NCBI RefSeq assembly: GCF_004565465.1
Contig: NZ_SRHY01000024.1
Location: 1 to 48,572 of the forward strand
Direction: 5' to 3'
From: Lentibacillus salicampi
Lineage (GTDB): Bacteria > Bacillota > Bacilli > Bacillales > Amphibacillaceae
Length of the DNA: 48,572 bases
Position 1 is the stretch's first letter. Each line of letters starts with the position of its first letter. The translations under genes and the position numbers were made by a program. The notes below the pieces were generated by a model, which saw only the letters and a program-made list of their open reading frames with translations, was not told where the DNA came from and made no database searches. Positions 43,595 through 48,572 of the stretch are shown here, one piece after another.

Positions 43595-43628
43595 ATTAAC
43601 TAATATTTATTTTGATTGGTCAATCAAA
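43595..43628 (-). promoter_or_regulatory. TetR operator and promoter
   Basis: TTTGATTG-GT-CAATCAAA (43611-43628) is an 18-bp inverted repeat, perfect except for the two central bases. On the minus strand TTGACC (43623-43618), 17 bp and GTTAAT (43600-43595) form a promoter whose -35 lies inside the repeat, the classic place for TetR-type repression. Confidence 0.75.
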
Positions 43629-43681
43629 TTTACCATCTAATAACTTCCCTGTCAAGTTAAATAAGAATTTTTCAACAACCT

Positions 43682-43720
43682 GGCCCTTATATGCCACGTT
43701 CTTATTCCAGAATGGCACCT
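43682..43720. repeat. Interspersed intergenic repeat, copy C
   Basis: GGCCCTTATATGCCACG, then TTCTTATTCCAGAATGG. The first two blocks of the family are well preserved; the GCGCCCGATTG block is missing here. Confidence 0.55.
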
Positions 43721-43741
43721 CTATAACGGAACAATGATGAA

Positions 43742-44176
43742 CTAATTTGATTTTCCGTTTTTGATGTACTGATTCAATTCATGCAATTGCCATTCTCGTT
43801 CTTCCGTTACCTTATTTACATCATTACTAAAAGCAAGATTCATTGTCTTAACTGCATAATCTGTAGCCATCATTGCATGACCTCTCATATGACCAACACC
43901 AACAGCTTGCCCAACAGCCCTTGCCGCAGCCTTTGCCGTTTCATCTTTACATTCTCTAGCGACTTCATGGACTTCAAATCCAGCTTGTCTAACTTGACGG
44001 ACAGTTGCTTCCCCTCTTTGCCAGAGTTCATTGGTTTTAAATCCTTTTATGATTTTTTCGTTGTCGGGGAATTCATTTACAAGATACGGAAGCACGTGTT
44101 TTGCGATGCTAATTGCCCACTTGGCTAAGTCGACTTGATGAATAAGGTCAGTATTCTTCTCAATTTCTTGTCTCAA
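43742..44176 (-). CDS. Imm5-type putative immunity protein
   Basis: A 144-residue helical protein matching the Imm5 family of predicted polymorphic-toxin immunity proteins: VDLAKWAISIAKHVLPYL, then ARECKDETAKAAARAVGQAVGVGHMRGHAMMATDYA. Such proteins normally neutralise a partner toxin, but no toxin gene lies beside it. The only toxin-like neighbour is the broken zeta-type fragment, which it overlaps at its start. The TTG start has a poor binding site (ACGGGA), so its expression is doubtful. It may be an orphan immunity gene kept for protection against related strains. Confidence 0.75.
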   Translation of the reverse strand: MRQEIEKNTDLIHQVDLAKWAISIAKHVLPYLVNEFPDNEKIIKGFKTNELWQRGEATVRQVRQAGFEVHEVARECKDETAKAAARAVGQAVGVGHMRGHAMMATDYAVKTMNLAFSNDVNKVTEEREWQLHELNQYIKNGKSN

Positions 44177-44199
44177 TCCCGTATCATCAACAATTTTAT

Positions 44200-44581
44200 T
44201 TTAGGCTTACTTGCCACAAGAACGCCCTCCTATATCTGTAAAAATGCAGTTAGACAAATAAGCAAAGCCAAAGGAAAGGGTTATGAAGTGACCATGTTTT
44301 ACATTGCACTCAGTAACGTAAATCAAAACATTGAGCGCGTCGCTATGAGAGTAAAAAATGGCGGTCACCATATCCCAACTAAAGATATTCTCAGAAGAGA
44401 CAAAACTTCATTTAAACACCTTTATGAATACGCTCCTATTATCGATAACCTAATTCTAATTGACAACAGTAAGGATGATGGAGAAATTATATTAGAAATA
44501 AATGATGATAAAATTAGTTTCAAGGCAAATCGTCTGCCTAACTGGGCGCTGCCATTATTAAAACAATTTCAAAAGAATTAA
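44200..44581 (+). pseudogene. C-terminal fragment of a zeta-toxin-like P-loop protein
   Basis: The frame reads LLATRTPSYI, then ISKAKGKGYEVTMFYIALSNVNQNIERVAMRVKNGGHHIPTKDILRRDK, the second half of the zeta-toxin/predicted-ABC-ATPase family, including the RVKxGGHxIP segment. The P-loop half is missing, and the part upstream (44135-44199) is unrelated and overlaps the immunity gene. No start with a binding site precedes the homologous part. I call it a truncated gene; a terminator still follows it. Confidence 0.75.
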
Positions 44582-44602
44582 CCAACGGAACAATAACCAA
44601 AA

Positions 44603-44634
44603 CTGATTCCCTCATTACGGACAATCGGTTTTTT
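44603..44634 (+). terminator. Terminator after the zeta-like fragment
   Basis: CTGATT pairs with AATCGG (one G-T wobble), an inner CC/GG extends it, and six T residues follow. Confidence 0.6.
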
Positions 44635-44664
44635 ATTGTATAAATTTCAAATTTCCCAAAGATT

Positions 44665-44691
44665 AGTTATTCCACTATCGCGCCCGATCGT
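44665..44691. repeat. Interspersed intergenic repeat, copy D
   Basis: TTATTCCACTATCGCGCCCGATCG contains the second and third family blocks. The minus-strand stretch from here to 44861 also reads pieces of a small hydrophobic protein (MLTLNLFSLIIVAISKSN) in shifting frames, possibly a decayed short membrane-protein gene. Confidence 0.45.
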
Positions 44692-44861
44692 ATTACAGAA
44701 AAGTTGACTTTACTTAGTAACTCTGCGAATCTTGTTTTCGTTTTCATATTAGATTTTGAAATGGCGACTATAATCAAAGAAAACAAATTCAAAGTCAACA
44801 TTGTGACATAGTAAATACTTGTAGATCCCTCTAAAAGATAAAGTATTTATGCCAAGCACTA

Positions 44862-45410
44862 TCAATAATAAAACAAAGATTTTATTTGCATTCTTTTCAC
44901 CCTTCTACGTCCTTTTAAAGACATAAAACTGTGTTGGTAGTACTTGATAGACCCAACAAACATTAAAATGGAACCGATGATGTTAAAGGCAACGCGAAAT
45001 CCATGAGCGATAAGGAATTCTTGTGCTGTTTGTTTCAGGAATCTAACAGAATGAATATCCGCACCTTCGATAAACAAAATCTCGTTACGTGGCCATTCAA
45101 CCACGATGGATGTCGCTCCTTCTAAAACAATCATGATGATACTAAATAAAATCCAATATCGGGCTGGCTTCGTATTCCAGGCTAGTATCAACGCTAAAAT
45201 TCCTGTTAAAATACTTGCTGCTCCTAAAGGGGGGAAATAGGTATGTGGGCTTGCCACTGCCATAAATTCCATTCCAAGCTCTAACGACTCAGGAATGTTA
45301 TGAAAAATATTCGGATACAACATGAACGTATTCACCAAAATACTTCCCAACAAAATCCATTGAACCCAGAGATGGGCTATAACTGTTCCAAACGTAAACT
45401 TTTTTAACAT
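44862..45410 (-). CDS. Four-helix membrane protein, DUF1772-like
   Basis: A 182-residue membrane protein with four helices. Characteristic segments are TFMLYPNIFHNIPESLELGMEFM in the first loop, YFPPLGAASILTG, and a loop VVEWPRNEILFIEG; the pattern resembles the DUF1772/anthrone-oxygenase-like group, with moderate certainty. I use the ATG at 45410, eight bases after AAGGAG. Its promoter carries the same triple 11-bp repeats as the adjacent two-component operon, so it is the likely output gene of that system. Confidence 0.7.
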   Translation of the reverse strand: MLKKFTFGTVIAHLWVQWILLGSILVNTFMLYPNIFHNIPESLELGMEFMAVASPHTYFPPLGAASILTGILALILAWNTKPARYWILFSIIMIVLEGATSIVVEWPRNEILFIEGADIHSVRFLKQTAQEFLIAHGFRVAFNIIGSILMFVGSIKYYQHSFMSLKGRRRVKRMQIKSLFYY

Positions 45411-45467
45411 AATCAAAACTCCTTATTTGAGATTCAAGGATGGCCCCTTGTTTATTTTTTTAAAACC

Positions 45468-45522
45468 ATCATAATCAAGAAAGCTTAACTGCCTCTTATA
45501 CAATTCTTAACTAATCCTTAAT
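45468..45522 (-). promoter_or_regulatory. Response-regulator promoter 2 (membrane-protein gene)
   Basis: On the plus strand CAATTCTTAAC (45501-45511) and TAATCCTTAAT (45512-45522) are 11-bp direct repeats, and TGCCTCTTATA (45490-45500) is a weaker third. On the minus strand the -35 position reads AGAGGC (45496-45491), inside the third repeat, and the -10 is TATGAT (45473-45468) at 17 bp. The layout equals that at 48118-48172. Confidence 0.75.
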
Positions 45523-45535
45523 TATATTTAGGCGT

Positions 45536-45562
45536 AAAAAACGAAGCTCTCTATGAACTTCG
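45536..45562 (-). terminator. Terminator of the two-component operon
   Basis: Leftward, CGAAG...CTTCG with inner TTC/GAG pairing is followed by six T residues, after the regulator stop codon. Confidence 0.85.
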
Positions 45563-45584
45563 CTTCGCTTTCATAATTCCTAAT

Positions 45585-46271
45585 TTATTTTTTGAACCTG
45601 TAGCCTACTCCCCATATTGTTTGAATATACTTAGGATTGGAGGAGACTTCCTCTACTTTTTCCCTTATCTTTCTAATATGGACGGTTACGGTTGTAATAT
45701 CACCAAATGAGTCTATTCCCCAAATCCGTTCAAATAGTTCTTCTTTCGTAAACACGCGGTCTGGATTTGAAGCAAACAAAACTAATAAATCAAACTCTTT
45801 CGCACGTAACTCTTTTTCCTCTTCATTGACATATAGCCTGCGTGATTCCAGGTCGATGTGCAGACCTTTTATACGAATTTCATTTGGTTGACGATTCTTT
45901 CCAACGAGCCGTTCGTATCTGGTCAAATGAGCCTTCACTCTCGCAACCAGTTCACTTGGATTAAAGGGCTTCTGGATATAATCATCAGCACCACGATCAA
46001 ACCCACGTATTGTATCAATGTCTTCTTTTCTTGCTGTCACCATTAAAATAGGAATATCCAACCTATCGCGAAGTTGTCTGCAAATATCAAATCCATCAAC
46101 ACCCGGCAGCATTAAGTCAAGAATTATAAGGTCATAATTGTTCTCTTTAGCCAGTTTCAACCCTTCTTCACCAGTAGTTGCAATGTCAGAAGAATGCCCA
46201 TTAACTTCTAAATAATCCCTTTCCAATTCAGCAATACGCATTTCGTCCTCAATGATTAAAATCTTTTTCAA
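45585..46271 (-). CDS. OmpR-family response regulator
   Basis: A 228-residue regulator. The receiver domain has Glu8-Asp9-Glu10, phospho-acceptor Asp52 in LDLMLPGVDGF and Lys in QKPFNPSEL. The winged-helix domain includes RAKEFDLLVLFASNPDRVFTKEELFERIWG and ends VGYRFKK. It overlaps the kinase gene by 4 bp (ATGA), so the pair is coupled. OmpR-type regulators bind 11-bp-spaced direct repeats, exactly what is seen at 48140-48172 and 45490-45522. It should activate its own operon and the gene at 44862. Confidence 0.93.
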   Translation of the reverse strand: MKKILIIEDEMRIAELERDYLEVNGHSSDIATTGEEGLKLAKENNYDLIILDLMLPGVDGFDICRQLRDRLDIPILMVTARKEDIDTIRGFDRGADDYIQKPFNPSELVARVKAHLTRYERLVGKNRQPNEIRIKGLHIDLESRRLYVNEEEKELRAKEFDLLVLFASNPDRVFTKEELFERIWGIDSFGDITTVTVHIRKIREKVEEVSSNPKYIQTIWGVGYRFKK

Positions 46272-47356
46272 GACGACACCTTCTTTAGTGTGAAATAAAT
46301 ACTTGTCCCTTCCCCTTGAACGCTTTCAGCCCAAACCTTGCCATCATGTTCTTCAATTATTTTTTTTACAATGGCCAGCCCGAGTCCACTGCCTCCCGTA
46401 GAAGAATTCCTTGAAGCGTCCGTTCTATAAAAGCTTTCGAACAAGTGGGAAATATCTTGTTGAGCAATCCCACTTCCATTATCACTAATTTCAACTTTAA
46501 CCTGTTGGGACTCAGATTTTAAATAAACCTCAATTTTCTTATGCTCTTTATCCATATATTTCAGGCTGTTTTGAACGATATTGGTCACGATGCGTCTTAA
46601 TTGCTCACGATCCGCTTTCACAATATAATCATCATTTTTACAGGCCTTTAGAGTTGCCATCCCCTCTTCTTGTTCTAGGTCAAAAGCTAATTCATCAATA
46701 AAATCTGTGAAAAAAGAATATAAATCGACTTCTTCAAACTCAAACGGAATTTGTTCGATATCCAATTTGGAATATCGAAATAAATTATTAATAAGATCAT
46801 CCATATCATCGGCCGTTCTATAAATGATATCCATATACCGTTCCAGTTTCTCCGGTGTATTCGCAACCCCATCCTGAATTCCTTGGACGTAGCCTTTAAT
46901 CGATGTTAATGGTGTTGATAAATCATGTGAAATACTCGCAATCAGCTCCTGGCGGTTGCGCTCATACCTTGCTTGATCCTCTTTTGCCTGTTTCAGACTC
47001 AATCTCATCGCTTCAAACGTATTGGAAAGCTCACCAAGCTCATCTTTCTTATTAGTTTCCACACTATATTCCAAATCTCCTTCACTTATATTTCTTGCCG
47101 AAAGGGTTAGTTGCTTTATCGGTGTAATAATACTCCTGGATACGTAATACGTCAGTAGCCCATTCGTAATAACCAAAATGAGTATAATCGCAATCAATCT
47201 GAAATTAAAAAATAGTTGTAAATTCGGACCTTCCATACTGCCATCAAAAATAACAAACATAACGTATCCTAATACTACTTCGACTAACAAAAACCCAACA
47301 ATTGGAAGCACAACCATTCCTATGTTAGATAGTATTAATCGTTGCTTAATGGACAT
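46268..47356 (-). CDS. Sensor histidine kinase with very short outer loop
   Basis: A 362-residue kinase. Two helices (about residues 10-37 and 51-73) are joined by only about 13 residues, so it cannot hold a normal extracellular sensor domain and may sense inside the membrane or through a partner. A HAMP domain, phospho-acceptor His144 in ISHDLSTPL, and ATPase boxes (DNGSGI, GGSGLGLAIVK) follow. Start chosen at the ATG at 47356; two other starts lie within nine bases. Small membrane proteins encoded just upstream are natural sensing partners. Confidence 0.9.
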   Translation of the reverse strand: MSIKQRLILSNIGMVVLPIVGFLLVEVVLGYVMFVIFDGSMEGPNLQLFFNFRLIAIILILVITNGLLTYYVSRSIITPIKQLTLSARNISEGDLEYSVETNKKDELGELSNTFEAMRLSLKQAKEDQARYERNRQELIASISHDLSTPLTSIKGYVQGIQDGVANTPEKLERYMDIIYRTADDMDDLINNLFRYSKLDIEQIPFEFEEVDLYSFFTDFIDELAFDLEQEEGMATLKACKNDDYIVKADREQLRRIVTNIVQNSLKYMDKEHKKIEVYLKSESQQVKVEISDNGSGIAQQDISHLFESFYRTDASRNSSTGGSGLGLAIVKKIIEEHDGKVWAESVQGEGTSIYFTLKKVSS

Positions 47357-47430
47357 AACCATCACCCACTCACATCAGTTGTAACCAGCACCTGTGAACT
47401 TCAACCAGTCGTTAACAGAAGTTTAGCATA

Positions 47431-47631
47431 TCACTTGTCTGATTTCAGACTCTTTTGGTCCATAATCGGTACAACAATTGCACAAATAATGGCAGTAAAA
47501 TAAGAAAGATATTTAATTCCAACTGGTTCGTTAAATAATATCATTCCCAACACTCCAATAAAACTTGATAACGCAATTCCAAGAACAAATCCTCCAATTA
47601 AACCGACAAGTATTCCTAAAAAGATTCTCAT
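47431..47631 (-). CDS. DUF5957-like two-helix membrane protein
   Basis: A 66-residue protein with two hydrophobic helices joined by a short turn. The sequence MRIFLGILVGLIGGFVLGIALSS at the N-terminus and NEPVGIKYLSYFTAIICAIVVPIMD in the second half fit DUF5957. ATG 47631 is eight bases after GGGAGG, and the gene starts 14 bp after the preceding one. Between a DUF6220 gene and the sensor kinase, it may be an accessory to sensing. Confidence 0.75.
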   Translation of the reverse strand: MRIFLGILVGLIGGFVLGIALSSFIGVLGMILFNEPVGIKYLSYFTAIICAIVVPIMDQKSLKSDK

Positions 47632-47645
47632 ACTACGCTCCTCCC

Positions 47646-48086
47646 TCAATAATTAAATGATTTTCTCCAATATGCTCCCTTCTGATAATTTTTGTTATGG
47701 AATGTGATTTTCCATACCTTTAATACCATTGTGTAGGACAACACAAATAATAGAACACCGAAAACGGGATGCATTGCACCAAACCATGGTAATACAGCAG
47801 TAATATTCGCAGTAAAATACATGAGGAATATTGAAATTAGAACCCCTAACAATTGCCAGTATGCCCAGCGTGGTAATGCACCGATGAATGCAAAGGCAAA
47901 CATAAAAACCGGTAGATTAAACCCAAATAAGTGAGCGAATGTCATATGCTTCACCCAATTCACTGGACTTATAAAGATAGCCATGCCTGCCAAAAAGATT
48001 TGAGTGGTGACACTTATTGCAAAAATAATGGCTAGTACAAGGTAAATGATTCTACCTATACGAACTCTTTGATTTATCGTCTCCAA
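47646..48086 (-). CDS. DUF6220-like four-helix membrane protein
   Basis: A 146-residue membrane protein with four helices. Conserved segments are WVKHMTFAHLFGFNLPVFMF and GALPRWAYWQLLGVLIS, matching the DUF6220 group (function unknown). The start is TTG 48086, six bases after GGGAGG; 19 upstream codons are open but have no site. It is the first gene of the two-component operon, which starts at the promoter at 48118-48172. The helices and histidines near WVKHMTFAH resemble b-type heme-binding membrane proteins faintly, without proof. Confidence 0.72.
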   Translation of the reverse strand: METINQRVRIGRIIYLVLAIIFAISVTTQIFLAGMAIFISPVNWVKHMTFAHLFGFNLPVFMFAFAFIGALPRWAYWQLLGVLISIFLMYFTANITAVLPWFGAMHPVFGVLLFVLSYTMVLKVWKITFHNKNYQKGAYWRKSFNY

Positions 48087-48117
48087 TTTTTTCCTCCCTT
48101 GTTTGAACTCTGTATCT

Positions 48118-48172
48118 ATCATACAAATCAATTCTAAAATCACTCTTAGTTAATTCTTAAATAATTCTTAAA
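48118..48172 (-). promoter_or_regulatory. Response-regulator promoter 1 (two-component operon)
   Basis: On the plus strand TAATTCTTAAA is repeated perfectly and directly at 48151-48161 and 48162-48172, and TCACTCTTAGT (48140-48150) is a weaker third copy. On the minus strand the -35 position AGAGTG (48146-48141) lies in the third copy, and the -10 is TATGAT (48123-48118) at 17 bp. Poor -35 plus upstream repeats indicates positive autoregulation. Confidence 0.78.
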
Positions 48173-48181
48173 TAAAATAAG

Positions 48182-48216
48182 AAAAAAAGAACGGTAGCTC
48201 CTAAAGAACTACCGTT
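48182..48216 (-). terminator. Terminator of an upstream leftward transcript
   Basis: Leftward, ACGGTAG and CTACCGT form the stem, followed by a T-rich tail of about eight bases. It would end transcription coming from beyond the window (the intron or its host gene) before the two-component promoter. Confidence 0.8.
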
Positions 48217-48218
48217 AA

Positions 48219-48489
48219 TGTTCATGCTAAAAACACTAACCTTTTATTTCGTGGATTTCATTCCACAATCTGGACCAACAAAACAAAAAATGAGGATGCA
48301 AGTCTTATTGTTTCTTGCCCGATTATTAAAAAAACCCAATCTGTAATTAAAAACCCAATAATAATTTATAGCTAATCCCCATCAAAGCCCCTTTGGTTCA
48401 ATAATCTCACCCAATTTAGTAGAACGTAATTATTCAATTACTGTCAGCAATAGATAAGCCTTTGAAGTTATCTCCAGCTTTTCCTCCAG
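48219..48489. other. Gene-free AT-rich interval
   Basis: No gene visible. 48302-48326 (CTTATTG...TTGCCCGATTA) is another weak copy of the interspersed repeat. The right end is the 3' flank of the group II intron. Confidence 0.5.
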
Positions 48490-48572
48490 GTAGAAGGGCC
48501 ACCCAATTGGTGGCCTCAACCCCCACAGAACCCGGCGTGCAGATTTCCCGCACCGGGCTCTTCAGAAATGGT
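48490..48572 (-). mobile_element. 3' end of a group II intron (domains V and VI), probably class C
   Basis: On the minus strand 48560-48528 is a 33-nt hairpin of domain V type: GAGCCCGG at the start, GGGTTC at the end, and a GAAA-containing turn (GCGGGAAATCTGC). A second hairpin, GGCCACC with GGTGGCC, follows as domain VI, and the intron would end at CTTCTAC (last base about 48490). The rest of the intron, including any reverse transcriptase, lies beyond the window. Exact 3' boundary is inferred. Confidence 0.75.

Overview
The window looks like a chromosomal contig from a low-to-moderate GC Bacillota of the Bacillaceae, nearest in flavour to the halotolerant Virgibacillus/Oceanobacillus/Lentibacillus group. 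The evidence is strong AGGAGG-type ribosome binding sites, frequent TTG and GTG starts, many rho-independent terminators, a T-box leader, a cre-like site, and Bacillus-type loci (cssRS-htr, yoaS-yozG, yteA, typA). The genus is an inference. I see no tRNA, rRNA or CRISPR array.

Layout. 1-0.7 kb: a long terminator hairpin and a 20-unit, 21-bp tandem array. 0.8-3.8 kb: a DUF2975/XRE pair, an ABC transporter and a 59-aa membrane protein. 3.8-9.8 kb: a YkvA-type protein, typA, and a CssS/CssR-like envelope-stress two-component system divergent from an HtrA-type protease. 10-19.8 kb: housekeeping and stress genes (zinc-ribbon proteins, YteA, ElaA, cold-shock protein, TrhO, glutathione peroxidase, DinB-like), an Asp-box propeller operon, and a broken acetyltransferase. 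19.8-24.8 kb: a small unknown, an acidic lipoprotein, an LCP cell-wall ligase, and a type-3 prolyl-tRNA synthetase behind a proline T-box.

24.8-33.8 kb is a complete sugar-alcohol locus: FGGY kinase, GlpX phosphatase, RpiB isomerase, DhaL, DhaK, polyol permease and zinc polyol dehydrogenase, all leftward, with a divergent DeoR-type regulator. The parts fit uptake of a polyol (best guess a tetritol such as erythritol or threitol), oxidation to a ketose, ATP-dependent phosphorylation, and isomerisation to an aldose phosphate entering the pentose phosphate pathway. Three promoters in the locus carry the same AAATGAAA-like box, and a cre-like site lies just after the predicted dehydrogenase start point, so specific DeoR control plus catabolite repression is likely.

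33.8-48.6 kb is accessory and AT-rich, full of membrane proteins of unknown function and gene remains (fosB tail, P-loop kinase tail, zeta-toxin-like tail, an orphan Imm5-type immunity protein). Degenerate copies of one intergenic repeat lie between the genes. A TetR operon has a near-perfect operator on its own promoter. At the right end, a two-component operon (DUF6220, DUF5957, short-loop sensor kinase, OmpR-type regulator) and a neighbouring membrane-protein gene carry the same promoter layout: three 11-bp direct repeats ending over the -35, with a TATGAT -10 at identical spacing. This defines a small local regulon. The window ends inside the 3' end of a leftward group II intron.
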